A DNA stretch of 64,000 bases, taken from Sediminihaliea albiluteola (lineage in GTDB: Bacteria; Pseudomonadota; Gammaproteobacteria; Pseudomonadales; Halieaceae). Below the pieces are notes generated by a model. It did not search any database. It had not been told where the DNA came from and worked only from the letters and a program-made list of their open reading frames with translations. The stretch is taken from NCBI RefSeq assembly GCF_014077625.1, contig NZ_JACFXU010000017.1, forward strand, positions 215,284-279,283, in the 5' to 3' direction. A program made the position numbers and the translations under genes. Below are positions 36,887-46,033 of the stretch, in pieces (position 1 is the stretch's first letter; each line of letters begins with the position of its first letter).

Positions 36887-38191
36887 TTGACTGAAGCGGC
36901 CCTTAGTATTGCTGATGTTAGCCCAGCTAAAGCCGAGGATACGATTAGCTTGTATGGCTGGGCGATAGCCCTCATCTGTTTATTAGCCCAGTTTTTTGGC
37001 AATGGCATGGTGGCGGTTTTCGGCGTGTTTCTACTTCCGTTATCAACTGAGTTTGAAGTCGGCGTCAGCCAAATGTCGCTGGGTATGGTGATTTATATAC
37101 TAGTCACCTGTTTAAGTTCACCGCTCATCGGAGCGCTGCTCAAGCCGGGGCGTATAAAGCTCATAATGCTCAGCGGCACCGTGTTGATGGCCTGCAGTAT
37201 GCTAGTGCTATCACGCGCCAGCTCGCTCCTAGTCCTCGCCGGGGGCATGGTCATGCTATCGATATCGTTTTCCCTTTACGGCGCGATACCTAGCACCGTT
37301 ATTATTTCTCAGTGGTATGAGCGAAGGCGTGGCAGGGCTTTGGCTCTGATGGCAATGGGGATCAGTATTGCCGGTTTTACGCTGCCACCGCTGGCTGCTT
37401 GGTTATTGGAGTCTATGGGCTGGCGACCAGCTTTATTGATTTTGGGACTCTGCGGCTCGCTGAGTTTGTTGCTGGTTTTTTTATTCTGGCTACAAGAAAA
37501 CCCTGAGTCCCTTAGTCGGCCACTTAGCTCGGTGGGCAGCATGCACAAGCCCCTGGGTCAGGCCCCTGAGAAGGACAGTTTAAGTGGTAGCGAACGGGCT
37601 GAATTAGAGGCTTCAAACAGGCACTTGGCTAAAAGCAGCAGCTTCTGGCTTATCGGTCTCAGTTTTGGTGTTATCAATACCACGCTCATTGTCTTTAGTG
37701 TTTACTTTATTCCTTACTTGCAAAGCTTGGGCTTGTCGGTTGTGGAGTCCGCCAGCCTCTTAGCCCTTGCTGGTGCTAGCGGTTTACTGGGGAAAATTGC
37801 TATCGGCTGGCTGGCCGATTATTTTCAAGGGCATGCTATTAGTTTGCTGTTAGTACTTCAGGCAGTTTTGGTGAGTAGTTGGTACCTATTTGGCGCTGTG
37901 CAAAGCTACACAGCAATGGTGGTTGTTCTGGTTGCTATGATGGGGGCAGCTCAAGGTGGAACGGTACCACTACAGCCCTATATTAATGGTCAGCTATTTG
38001 GCGTGGCGCGCTTGGGTAAAGTGACGGGATTGCACGCCTTATTTCTCTTGCCTTTTGTGCTACCTGCAGTGCCCCTGGTGGGCTATTTCGTGGATAGTAG
38101 CGGCTCTTACCAGGTGCTGTTCTATGGTGGCTCTAGCTTGTATGCCATGTCTTTGTTGTTTGCCCTATGGGCGAGAGTACAAAAGAGTTAA
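36887..38191 (+). CDS. Major facilitator superfamily transporter
   Basis: 434 aa, twelve membrane helices with a hydrophilic loop of about 50 residues after helix 6 (QENPESLSRPLSSVG and on). TTG start, well supported by AGGAG six bases before it. The first helix pair carries FGNGMVAVFGVFLLPLSTEF and the A-loop motif is RRRGRALALMAMG. The layout resembles monocarboxylate/oxalate-type MFS members (OFA/MCT-like), but the substrate cannot be fixed. Single-gene unit. Confidence 0.87.
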   Translation: MTEAALSIADVSPAKAEDTISLYGWAIALICLLAQFFGNGMVAVFGVFLLPLSTEFEVGVSQMSLGMVIYILVTCLSSPLIGALLKPGRIKLIMLSGTVLMACSMLVLSRASSLLVLAGGMVMLSISFSLYGAIPSTVIISQWYERRRGRALALMAMGISIAGFTLPPLAAWLLESMGWRPALLILGLCGSLSLLLVFLFWLQENPESLSRPLSSVGSMHKPLGQAPEKDSLSGSERAELEASNRHLAKSSSFWLIGLSFGVINTTLIVFSVYFIPYLQSLGLSVVESASLLALAGASGLLGKIAIGWLADYFQGHAISLLLVLQAVLVSSWYLFGAVQSYTAMVVVLVAMMGAAQGGTVPLQPYINGQLFGVARLGKVTGLHALFLLPFVLPAVPLVGYFVDSSGSYQVLFYGGSSLYAMSLLFALWARVQKS

Positions 38192-38347
38192 GGTTCTGTT
38201 CTGTATTGCCAGAGTAGACACTGTAGGCCTAGGGGATGGTCTGGAGTGCCTTTAATCTAGCAGGCATACCCTGTCTACAGCCGTTCGCCATTAAACAGCA
38301 GCTGGGCAGGATGTAGCGAGATAATCCTGTAGCCGCTGGGCTTACTC

Positions 38348-38563
38348 TCACCCGCCGCGTTGTCTGCGCTCTCGCTTGGCCTGTGCCTTTTCAGCCTTAC
38401 TGGGCACCGCTTTAGGTTTTTCGCCCTTAGCCGTTTTTGAGGCCCGGCTTTTTGCGATTAGCTCTAAAGTCTCTTTGTCAGCGAGTTTGCTGGCATTCTT
38501 CTCTAAGGTGTCGAGCTCTTCAAAGCTGTAAATGTCATTTTGCAGTTTTTCTATGCGGTTCAT
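38348..38563 (-). CDS. Small basic protein of unknown function
   Basis: 71 aa. The N-terminal half is helical and mixed-charge (IEKLQNDIYSFEELDTLEKNASKLADKETLEL). The C-terminal half is lysine/arginine-rich and probably disordered (KAEKAQAKRERRQRGG), so nucleic-acid contact is possible. AAGGAAAG upstream of the ATG supports it. No family recognised. Confidence 0.55.
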   Translation of the reverse strand: MNRIEKLQNDIYSFEELDTLEKNASKLADKETLELIAKSRASKTAKGEKPKAVPSKAEKAQAKRERRQRGG

Positions 38564-38678
38564 GTACTACTTTCCTTGGGTTTCACTGGGGGCACTGGAT
38601 GTGCTATCCATATCATTTAGACACAGTACCCGAATTCAGGGAAAACTAGGATGAAAAGCTTCAAGTTCTTGGCTTACT

Positions 38679-39206
38679 TTACTCAAGTGGAACCATAATG
38701 TGTGCGTAGGGTGTCTCTCCCCACATGACATAGGGGCCGCCGGAAGAGGGCTCGATAGAGATATCTTTTAATAGTGCCTTCGGTACAACTATCATCAGGT
38801 GGGCACCGGTTTCGGTATAGTCCTCGGCATTTTTGGGGTCTGGGTGGTAGGGGGTGGCATTGCTAACCCCGGCGCCTCTGTCGCCTTGGAGCATGTAGGA
38901 AATACCAATACCTTCGGCTACAAAGTCAGCCTTGCTGCCAACCGCGTTCATCATATTCATCCAGAGCGCGTCATTGCACATGGCTGCACCATCACCTGGC
39001 ATGGTGTCGGGCATGCAGGTCCAGCCATTGCTGCCTTCGACCACCATTTTACCATCAACCATGATGCTGGCCTTGTCGCTGATCGATGCGGGTGCTGCCG
39101 ACTTTGCTAGTTCAATTCTTGCATCCATATCTGGGTCTGCAGCGCAAGCGCCAACAAATGAAAGGCCGAGGGAAAATGACAGCAAGTGGCTAAGTGGGGT
39201 TCTCAT
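38679..39206 (-). CDS. Exported protein, probable lipoprotein, unknown function
   Basis: 175 aa. The signal peptide MRTPLSHLLSFSLGLSFVGAC ends in a lipobox-like VGAC, so the mature Cys is at residue 21. The mature domain has a Trp/Cys/Met-rich middle (NGWTCMPDTMPGD, MCNDALWMNMM) and continues to AHLMIVVPKALLKD and MWGETPYAHIMVP. The two cysteines near residues 63 and 77 may pair. It resembles a class of exported proteins of environmental gammaproteobacteria without known role. Alone on its strand. Confidence 0.7.
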   Translation of the reverse strand: MRTPLSHLLSFSLGLSFVGACAADPDMDARIELAKSAAPASISDKASIMVDGKMVVEGSNGWTCMPDTMPGDGAAMCNDALWMNMMNAVGSKADFVAEGIGISYMLQGDRGAGVSNATPYHPDPKNAEDYTETGAHLMIVVPKALLKDISIEPSSGGPYVMWGETPYAHIMVPLE

Positions 39207-39358
39207 GGGGACTACCTCGTTCAGAGTGGGTCACATCAAAGTGCCACCCAGTCAGTGGAGGAATCTCAATGCGATACTTACAGCTTAGTCCACGCTCAGC
39301 AGGGCGCAATGTGTCCTGTTTGCTAGGCTTGCTGGAAAGCTTGGCCGAGCGTGCGGCT

Positions 39359-40381
39359 CTAAAGCTTTAATTTGCCTGCTAAAGACTTGCGAAACTTACC
39401 TGGGGTGGTGTTTTCCCAACGTTGAAATGCGTGCTGAAACGCACTTTGGTCATTAAAGCCTAAGTAGTCGGCCACGTCGCTAAGACTCAGTTCTGGCTTT
39501 TGTACTAACTCCCTAGCGAGTTCGCGGCGCACTTCATCGAGTAGCGCTTTGTAGCTTAAGTGCCGCTCTTGTAAGCGGCGCTGTAGGGTACGAGCTGTCA
39601 TATCCAGAGTCTTGGCCGTAGCGGCCACTTTGGGCAGCCCAAAAGGCAGTTGGTTGAGAATGCTCTCTCGGACGCTATTAATCAGCTTGTCTGCACCGCG
39701 CAGCTCCAATAGGCGCTGTCGCGCGAGCTCCTCGCCAAAAGAAAACAGGTCATCTTGAGCGTATTGGGATTGCAGCTGGAGAAATTGTTTTGGCACAAAA
39801 ATACGATCGCCACTGCAGCCGAAGCTTACTGAGGCATTAAGTACTTTTTCGACATGCCCTGCGTCCCCTACGTAGTCATGCTTGAACTCAATGCTTACGC
39901 GTTGGGAGGGGTAGCCCGCTTGGGTATTTGCCAGTGCCATAATATTGGCGAACACATGCTCGATAACATGGCGACTAGGCCGCCGGGCAGCATTGCTGTG
40001 CCATGACAACACCAGTTCATCGCCCTCCGGTTCGCTCAGATCAAACTGAGCAAAGTCTAACTGCAGCCGTGAATAGTTCATCAGCGCAGTTATCGCCAAT
40101 AGGGGGTTGGGCGCGGCCATCACTAAGTGCGATACCAAGCCCCATGTTCTTGGCATGGGACTGGCGCCCATATGGAGACCGAAATAGTTATCTTCTGTCA
40201 GTGCCTCTCCCACAGCGAAGAGGTTCTGGTAGTCCTGCAGCGCAACCCGGCCATTGACTACCAGTTGTCGTTTGTCCCTGCGTTTTAACTGCTTAAGTAC
40301 CGTAGACTCATCAATACCTTGGCTAGCAAGGTACTCGAATACGGCATGCATAAAGCTAGGGGAGACTGTTGGTATGGCCAT
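39359..40381 (-). CDS. AraC-family transcriptional regulator (OruR/ArgR-like architecture)
   Basis: 340 aa. Residues about 15-200 form the arabinose-binding-type N-terminal domain seen in OruR-like regulators. The C-terminal 100 residues are the double helix-turn-helix: LPKVAATAKTLDMTARTLQRRLQERHLSYKALLDEVRRELA, then LSLSDVADYLGFNDQSAFQHAFQRWENTTPGKFRK. The start codon overlaps the first of three TTGGCGC-type repeats, suggesting autoregulation. Divergent from the P450 gene 104 bp away, its likely target. Confidence 0.88.
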   Translation of the reverse strand: MAIPTVSPSFMHAVFEYLASQGIDESTVLKQLKRRDKRQLVVNGRVALQDYQNLFAVGEALTEDNYFGLHMGASPMPRTWGLVSHLVMAAPNPLLAITALMNYSRLQLDFAQFDLSEPEGDELVLSWHSNAARRPSRHVIEHVFANIMALANTQAGYPSQRVSIEFKHDYVGDAGHVEKVLNASVSFGCSGDRIFVPKQFLQLQSQYAQDDLFSFGEELARQRLLELRGADKLINSVRESILNQLPFGLPKVAATAKTLDMTARTLQRRLQERHLSYKALLDEVRRELARELVQKPELSLSDVADYLGFNDQSAFQHAFQRWENTTPGKFRKSLAGKLKL

Positions 40382-40430
40382 TGGCGCGTTATAACATTTA
40401 TTGGCGCAAATTCACAATATGGCGCGAATT
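40381..40430. promoter_or_regulatory. Three direct repeats (TTGGCGC type), candidate AraC-regulator operator
   Basis: TTGGCGC occurs at 40381-40387 and 40401-40407 and as A-TGGCGC at 40419-40425. Spacing is 20 and 18 bp, about two helical turns. The similarity extends into A/T-rich tails. The site lies between the divergent AraC and P450 genes. Confidence 0.55.
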
Positions 40431-40485
40431 CGCAAGGCTAAACTCCCGATCAAGCTGCAACTTTTCGACGTCTAGGACATTGTTT

Positions 40486-41718
40486 ATGAACCGTAATCTA
40501 GAACTGCTCAACCCCGCTATTATGGGTGACGAACAGGCCATGTATGAGCTATTTAGATACCTGCGTGAGCATGATCCCGTCAGCTATGTAGAGCACCACA
40601 ATTACGAACCCTTCTGGGCGATCACCCGCTACGAGGACATTAAGTTCATTAGCCAAAATAATGACCGTTTTATTAATAGTCCGCGGACTGTGCTCGTTCA
40701 AAAACAATTTGAGCAGGTTTTGTTAGAGAACTTTGGTTCTCGCAATGGATTAGAAACCTTAATCCATATGGATGCGCCTAAGCATAAAAAATTGCGCGGG
40801 GTCACGCGTGAATGGTTCAAGCCGGGACCGATCAGTAAGCTATCTAGCACTGTTAAAAGTATCGCCAAACAGTATGTGGATAAAATGGAAGCGCGGGGCG
40901 GCGAGTGTGACTTTGTCAAAGAAATTTCCCTGCTTTATCCGCTGCAGGTCATCATGTCCATTATTGGCGTGCCGCCGGAAAAAGAGGGCATGATGCTCAA
41001 GCTAACCCAAGAGTTATTTGGTGGGGCTGACCCAAGCCAAGCTCGTGGAGTAAATCCTGAGGATGCCTTGGCTGTCTTGATGGACTTCTTTGCTTTCTTC
41101 AGCGAGGTGGTGGAGGACAGAAAGAAAAACCCCAAGGATGATTTGGCGACGGTATTGGCTAGCGCTTTAATTGACGGCGAGCCAATGGAGCAACTTGACC
41201 AAATTAGTTACTTTATTATTACAGCGACAGCGGGGCATGACACTACTGCTGCCACCGTGGCCGGTGGCCTGAAGGCGCTAATAGAGCATCCCGATCAATT
41301 ACAAAAGCTACGCGACAAGCCTGAGCTCTGTCATAGTGCTGCTAGAGAGATGATTCGCTACACCTCACCAGTGCGACACATGATGCGTACCACCACCCAA
41401 GATGAGGTGTTTCAGGGACAAACTATTAAGGCCGGTGAGAGTATTTGCCTGTGGTATCCCTCGGCGAACCGAGATAGCACGGCGATTACTAATCCAGATG
41501 TGTTTGATATCGAACGCGACAACAAGAGTCAGTTGGCCTTTGGCTTTGGCAGCCATATGTGCTTGGGCCAGCACCTAGCAATTCTTGAGGTAGAGCTGTT
41601 CTTCCGGGAGCTACTCCCGCGCCTTAAGCACATTGAGTTTGCTAGTGAGCCCGAGTGGGTGCAGGCAATTTTTGTGGGTGGTCTTAAATCAATGCCCTTG
41701 CGCTATGAATTTAATTAA
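40486..41718 (+). CDS. Cytochrome P450
   Basis: 410 aa from ATG 40486 (MNRNLELLNPAIMG); the open frame from 40369 overlaps the regulator and is not used. Soluble bacterial class I P450. The I-helix oxygen-activating motif is AGHDTT, the K-helix ExxR is in EMIR, and the heme-binding loop is FGFGSHMCLG with the axial cysteine near residue 354. It hydroxylates a hydrophobic substrate with electrons from a ferredoxin; no redox partner is adjacent. The divergent AraC gene and the TTGGCGC repeats suggest inducible expression. Confidence 0.92.
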   Translation: MNRNLELLNPAIMGDEQAMYELFRYLREHDPVSYVEHHNYEPFWAITRYEDIKFISQNNDRFINSPRTVLVQKQFEQVLLENFGSRNGLETLIHMDAPKHKKLRGVTREWFKPGPISKLSSTVKSIAKQYVDKMEARGGECDFVKEISLLYPLQVIMSIIGVPPEKEGMMLKLTQELFGGADPSQARGVNPEDALAVLMDFFAFFSEVVEDRKKNPKDDLATVLASALIDGEPMEQLDQISYFIITATAGHDTTAATVAGGLKALIEHPDQLQKLRDKPELCHSAAREMIRYTSPVRHMMRTTTQDEVFQGQTIKAGESICLWYPSANRDSTAITNPDVFDIERDNKSQLAFGFGSHMCLGQHLAILEVELFFRELLPRLKHIEFASEPEWVQAIFVGGLKSMPLRYEFN

Positions 41719-41792
41719 GTGCTTAAGTTAAAGTAGTAGCCATAGAGTGTTTGATAGACCGCAGTTGGTCTTAAGAGTAGAAGAGCAAAGCT

Positions 41793-42311
41793 TTGAGCAC
41801 TAAAGCCCCAGGGAGCACTTTCATACCGCCCGATGAGCCAGTGAAGCAATACTCGCCGCTGATGGAGTCATGTTATGAAATGCTTCATCGAGCGGTGTAT
41901 CGCGGGCTGACAGTCCCTGATGTAGTGGATACGATTATCGGTTTGCGTAAGCAGCTGCTGATGCTGTATTACGCAATGCGGGACCACTTGGAAAATGACG
42001 ATGGCTTGGCGTTGGAAGTTGTCGAAGCCTTGCCAGTACCAGACATTACAGACCTGCTGAAGTTGCTCTATTCATGGGAAGAAGATCCTGCCTTGGGTGA
42101 GCGGGAATACCAACGCAGAAACTTCAGTAGGACAGCAGATCCAATCTACCAAGATCCAGCAGATAGGTTTTTAAATGGGGTCGACTGCTGGCGGCAGTAT
42201 CGATTCTGGATGTATGAGAGTTGCCGTATACTGACAATTGCAGGAAGACGGATATCTGCAGATGCGCCTCAGCGAGCGCTTAGGCGCTATCCATGGATGA
42301 CGCAGGACTAA
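41793..42311 (+). CDS. Hypothetical protein downstream of P450
   Basis: 172 aa with a TTG start (MSTKAPGST); the first ATG would be at residue 24. Soluble, helical, rich in aromatic residues and acidic near the middle (RDHLENDDGLALEVVEALPVP). No family is recognised. It lies 74 bp behind the P450 gene in the same direction, so may be co-transcribed. Start uncertain. Confidence 0.5.
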   Translation: MSTKAPGSTFIPPDEPVKQYSPLMESCYEMLHRAVYRGLTVPDVVDTIIGLRKQLLMLYYAMRDHLENDDGLALEVVEALPVPDITDLLKLLYSWEEDPALGEREYQRRNFSRTADPIYQDPADRFLNGVDCWRQYRFWMYESCRILTIAGRRISADAPQRALRRYPWMTQD

Positions 42312-42373
42312 TGCGTACAGAGGTTTGCCGGGTAAATTGAGCCAAGCTCTGAGCTCTCAGCGAGTTGTAGCAA

Positions 42374-43924
42374 CTACGACGTACTAGTTTCAATAATGTG
42401 GCTGGCTAGGGCGATACCTGTCTCGTCCATAGATAGATAGGCGTTATCGGCTCCGGCCTCACGGATCCGGTCCGCTTCGTCTTGGTACATAGTATGGGCC
42501 ACTATGCGTCCGGTAAATCCAATCTTGCGCAGCATGCGTGTGGCAATCAGTTTGCTTTCAATGTTAGGTGTAGTTAATAACACCGAGTGCACCTGAGGCA
42601 TCTGTAGGTGGCTCCAGAAGGTGCTGTCTTCTACATCGGCAAACATCACGTTGCGGCCTGCCTCACTATGCTGGATGATTTTGTTGGGGTCTGAGTCCAA
42701 GCCCACCAGTGAGGGTTCGTTTTCGATCAGCTTGTCATAGGCGGCGGAGCCGGTGCGACCCATGCCTAGAATCAGTACTTTGGTCGTGCCCAGTGACAGG
42801 GGTTGTTCATCGGGGTGATGCTTATTGGTTTCGAAACGCTCAAGTCGACTGGCGTAGCGCTCATATATGCCATGGGCCATGCGGTTTAAAGGGGCCGAAA
42901 TGACAAAGGATAGAGACACGCTAATAGCCAGTGGCACCAGCCACTCAGGCAGGGCAATACTGGCGACAATCAGGCCGAATTCACTGTAGTTGGTGAGTGA
43001 CAGGGAGGTCAGAAAACTACTGCGCGCGCGCAGGTGAAACATGATCATCAAAAAGAAAAACAGAATGCCTTTGAGTGGCAGAATAAGGCTTGCTGCTAGC
43101 GCAAAGACTATCGCATCAAGGCCGGGTAGCCCGCCGATACCAATCTGCAGGAAGAAGCCAACCAGAAAGACTTCTTTGATGCTCCACAGTGACTTTGCTA
43201 GTTCCTGACTGCGCGGATGATTGGCCAGTACAGCGCCAAACAATAGTGCGCCCAGCTCCGAGCTCAGCCCAATCGCTTCAAAGCCAAGGCCGCCCAGCAC
43301 CAGCGCTAATAGCATCCCTAGGAGCACTAGCAACTCATCGTGGCCACTGGCATCTAATAGCTTAAATAGGAAGGGGCGCAGCAGCGGCAGGCCAAAGACA
43401 ATCAAGGCCCACTCGGAAGGTGTTTTACCGGCTGCTAGGCTCATAACCACCAGTGCGACTAAGTCCTGCATCACCAAGATGCCGATGGCGACACGGCCGT
43501 GGAAAGCCCGTAACTCGCGTTTATTTTCCAGTACTTTGGCAGCCAGAACCGTAGAAGAAAACGACAGTGCTACAGCGAGCATCAAGGCGACATAGGGCGT
43601 GATGTCGAGAAAGAAATAGAGCCCAGGAGCAAATACCGCGCAGGTGATCACAAAGTGCAGCAGACTACCGCCAATCACCTCTGGACTGATAATCGATTTA
43701 AAATTTAGCTTAAGGCCTACTGTAAACAGCATCAGCAGCACGCCTAAGTGAGCGATGTGACCCAGTACAGCAGTAGGTTCAGCTGAAAAGTTCAAGCCTG
43801 GGTAGGCCGTTAAAGCACTGAGAATAAAGCCGGCAGCTAAGTAGCCAACTAATGGTGGTAGGCGAACCGCTTTGACCAGTAGGCCAACCGCAAATGCGAA
43901 TGATATCCAGATAGCTTCAGGCAT
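42374..43924 (-). CDS. Monovalent cation:proton antiporter-2 family (Kef-type) with TrkA-N domain
   Basis: 516 aa. The first 350 residues give about twelve membrane helices of the CPA2 exchanger core (LGHIAHLGVLLMLFTVGLKLNF, ALSFSSTVLAAKVLEN). A cytoplasmic RCK/TrkA-N domain follows, with the nucleotide loop VLILGMGRTGSAAYDKL near residue 385 and a late DEAD-like end (MYQDEADRIREAGADNAY). It exchanges K+ or Na+ for H+ across the inner membrane and is probably gated by NAD(H) or glutathione adducts. Single-gene unit. Confidence 0.9.
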   Translation of the reverse strand: MPEAIWISFAFAVGLLVKAVRLPPLVGYLAAGFILSALTAYPGLNFSAEPTAVLGHIAHLGVLLMLFTVGLKLNFKSIISPEVIGGSLLHFVITCAVFAPGLYFFLDITPYVALMLAVALSFSSTVLAAKVLENKRELRAFHGRVAIGILVMQDLVALVVMSLAAGKTPSEWALIVFGLPLLRPFLFKLLDASGHDELLVLLGMLLALVLGGLGFEAIGLSSELGALLFGAVLANHPRSQELAKSLWSIKEVFLVGFFLQIGIGGLPGLDAIVFALAASLILPLKGILFFFLMIMFHLRARSSFLTSLSLTNYSEFGLIVASIALPEWLVPLAISVSLSFVISAPLNRMAHGIYERYASRLERFETNKHHPDEQPLSLGTTKVLILGMGRTGSAAYDKLIENEPSLVGLDSDPNKIIQHSEAGRNVMFADVEDSTFWSHLQMPQVHSVLLTTPNIESKLIATRMLRKIGFTGRIVAHTMYQDEADRIREAGADNAYLSMDETGIALASHIIETSTS

Positions 43925-44078
43925 TAGAGCTTTTCAGTGACGTTTTTAGAGGGCGAAAGATTACCCTGTTTTACCCCAATATTTAAGCGGATATAGCTTA
44001 TTCATGAGCAGCGGTTTTGGTAGGGCCAATATTTTATGGCGCTCAGGCAGAGGCCTAAGCGACCATGCATCTCGCTGA

Positions 44079-44549
44079 CTAGGAGTAAAAGTCTAATTCT
44101 GGAACTAGCTCTTGAAAGTTTATTATCCTGCCATCCTGAGTTCGCACAGGAAAACCTTCCTCAAATTCTATACCAAGAGCATAGGCGTCACATAAAGGGC
44201 AAATCTTCCACCAGCCCTTAGTAGCTTTAGCTGAAAGAGTGCTGATATTAGGTTTTAAGGCTTTGATATCTTTAAGTGTTTGATTGCTGATCTCAACGAG
44301 TTGGGAGTCACAGGTCATACATAGTGAACTGGGTAAATCGTCTTTGGCTTGTGCGACAACATCGAGGCGCGATAAAGAGTTCTTATCGATATTGTTTTCA
44401 AGGCGATAGGCGCGTGCAGCGTCCTGCGCTTCTTCTTCGCTATCGAAATAGCCGCTGACCCTCACAGCTTTACTGCCCCAGTCAAAAAGATCGCGCAGTG
44501 CAAGATAGAAAACAAAATTCTGGTGATGTGTTTTTAGCTTTTTAGACAT
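44079..44549 (-). CDS. Hypothetical protein with two CxxC pairs
   Basis: 156 aa. The N-terminal region is helical (NFVFYLALRDLFDWGSKAV, GYFDSEEEAQDAARAYRLE). Two cysteine pairs, CMTC near residue 78 and CPLC near residue 117, suggest a zinc-stabilised fold. AAGGGGAAT precedes the ATG. Second gene after the 67-aa ORF on the same strand, 43 bp apart, and probably in one transcript with the structured leader upstream. No known family. Confidence 0.6.
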   Translation of the reverse strand: MSKKLKTHHQNFVFYLALRDLFDWGSKAVRVSGYFDSEEEAQDAARAYRLENNIDKNSLSRLDVVAQAKDDLPSSLCMTCDSQLVEISNQTLKDIKALKPNISTLSAKATKGWWKICPLCDAYALGIEFEEGFPVRTQDGRIINFQELVPELDFYS

Positions 44550-44592
44550 AAATTCCCCTTATATTATGTAAGGTTTAACTTGGTGAGGGGCT

Positions 44593-44796
44593 TTAGTAGC
44601 CCTTTCGGATCAGCAGGGTTTGACCGCAGTAATGAGCAGTAATCTCGGTAAAGCCCATATAGCTCTCGAAGGTGAAAGTCACGCTTGGCGGCTCACAGTC
44701 CTCATCTAACAGTGTGGCTGTGAGCGCTCTAGCCCAAGCAAAATAGCGCTCGCTTTCTTCTTCAGTCAGCTCAAAAGTTAATTTTTTATCAGACAT
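44593..44796 (-). CDS. Small hypothetical protein, first gene behind structured leader
   Basis: 67 aa from ATG 44796, supported by AAGGA seven bases upstream; the longer open frame to 44901 runs through the leader and is not used. Acidic and soluble (TFELTEEESERYFAWARALTA), ending in GQTLLIRKGY. No family recognised. Followed by a 156-aa gene on the same strand. Confidence 0.6.
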   Translation of the reverse strand: MSDKKLTFELTEEESERYFAWARALTATLLDEDCEPPSVTFTFESYMGFTEITAHYCGQTLLIRKGY

Positions 44797-44949
44797 AATA
44801 ATTCCTTCCCAAACAGTTGTAGGCATTGTGAGTGCATCAGGAAGGAGAGTAAGGAGTCCCATTTGGTTGCCTTGCGACCACATCCCCCTAAGGGAGGCCA
44901 CCTTGCCTGGGAGGGCAGGTTGGCAGGGCTATAAACCCTTCTTGATGCT
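44797..44949 (-). promoter_or_regulatory. Structured 5' leader, candidate cis-regulatory RNA
   Basis: About 150 nt between the predicted start of transcription and the ATG. On the minus strand it contains consecutive stems: AGGG/CCCT around TTTATAG, ACCTGCC with GGCAAGGT, CCTCCC/AGGGGG, and GGTCGC/GCAACC. The density of complementary G/C blocks contrasts with the A/T-rich flanks. It is not a known riboswitch that I recognise. Confidence 0.45.
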
Positions 44950-44955
44950 GTGCCT

Positions 44956-44983
44956 ATTATACACTTTTAGCCGTAATTTTGAA
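44956..44983 (-). promoter_or_regulatory. Sigma70-type promoter
   Basis: Minus strand: TTCAAA (44978-44983), 16-bp spacer, then a perfect TATAAT (44956-44961). It would start the leader about seven bases further on, serving the 67-aa and 156-aa genes. Confidence 0.6.
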
Positions 44984-45068
44984 GGGCGCTAATTCAATGG
45001 CAAAGCAAGCCTTAGGGTTCTAATACTGATAGAGTAATTAAAAAATAATCTGTGCTGGAGTCTTAGAC

Positions 45069-45680
45069 ATGATCAACTGGAAGCGACAGATGGCCTTGGC
45101 AGGCGCTGGCCTGCTTAGCTTTAGTGCCCATGCCGGAGAAGTAAACACTGCTGAGAAAGCGCGAGAAGCTTTTATGCAGGCATTCAAACCTTTTTGCGGT
45201 CAGGCTTTTTCTGCGCAGATAGTACAAGATAATGCCCCCAGTCCTGCTTGGGATCAGCCTTTAGTGGTTCATATCAGAGACTGTGAAGATAAGGTCATCC
45301 GGATGCCTTTGCATGTGGGTGAGGACCGCTCCCGCACCTGGGTACTTACCCTGACCCCAGAGTACATAGACTTTCAACATTACCATCTGCATGAGGATGG
45401 CAGCCCTGATGCAGTCTCGCCCTACGGTGGTAAGACGCTAGCGGCCGGATCAGCTACAGCGCAAAGTTTTCCCGTAGATGAAGCCAGCAAGGCCCTCTTT
45501 GTTGCCGAAGGACTAGGTGTTTCTGTGACTAATACCTGGGCTATCGATTTCCCAAGCGAGCAAAGCATGCGCTACCAGCTCAGCCGCCCAGGCCGTATTT
45601 TTGAGGTGGAAGTCGACTTAAGCCAGCCGATACCGCTGCCGCCACCTGCCTGGGGTTACAACCCAACTGCGACAGACTAA
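45069..45680 (+). CDS. Periplasmic protein of unknown function
   Basis: 203 aa. Signal peptide MINWKRQMALAGAGLLSFSAHA, cleaved after AHA. The mature protein has two cysteines (PFCGQAF, IRDCEDK) that may pair, a HYHLHEDGSPD segment rich in histidine, and a proline-rich end (PIPLPPPAWGYNP). Complete and isolated. It is the last chromosomal gene before the island and would have preceded the tRNA directly before insertion. No family known to me. Confidence 0.72.
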   Translation: MINWKRQMALAGAGLLSFSAHAGEVNTAEKAREAFMQAFKPFCGQAFSAQIVQDNAPSPAWDQPLVVHIRDCEDKVIRMPLHVGEDRSRTWVLTLTPEYIDFQHYHLHEDGSPDAVSPYGGKTLAAGSATAQSFPVDEASKALFVAEGLGVSVTNTWAIDFPSEQSMRYQLSRPGRIFEVEVDLSQPIPLPPPAWGYNPTATD

Positions 45681-45730
45681 AGCTCGCTCTAGTAAGAGCA
45701 GCACTCAGCTTTTAATCATTAAGAAAGGCA

Positions 45731-45780
45731 AAAATGGTGGGCCCAGACAGACTCGAACTGTCGACCTGCCGATTATGAGT
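45731..45780. repeat. attL: truncated tRNA-Ile2 3' end copy
   Basis: 50 bp identical to 61718-61767. It contains the tRNA 3' end (CCA) through the anticodon loop and then diverges (TTGCGG), so it is not a functional tRNA. It marks the distal end of the island. Confidence 0.92.
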
Positions 45781-45901
45781 TTGCGGCTGAAACGCTAAAC
45801 CTAGGAAAATCAAGCGTATACAACCGTAATCAAAATAAGTAGAAAGTACTTATGCGTCAGCAGTTTAGCGTATTTATGCGCAGATGGCCAAAACTGATGT
45901 G

Positions 45902-45919
45902 TGTACCGCTACTGTACCG
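45902..45919. promoter_or_regulatory. Paired TGTACCG motifs near attL, candidate integrase arm sites
   Basis: TGTACCG at 45902-45908 and 45913-45919, 11 bp apart, in the same orientation. The same pair with identical spacing occurs near attR (61683-61700). Confidence 0.6.
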
Positions 45920-46033
45920 CTGGCCATGGCAAATTCCGGTCAGATCACCATCTGGTATGAGCATCAATTACATAGAGACATTCAGGGTGTCGTGCTACAC
46001 TGCACTTTGCATGTAACACATGAGGATGATGCC

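Noticed and set aside
45731-45780. Second tRNA gene at the left island end
   Set aside because: Only the 3' part through the anticodon loop is present; the 5' half is replaced by unrelated sequence.
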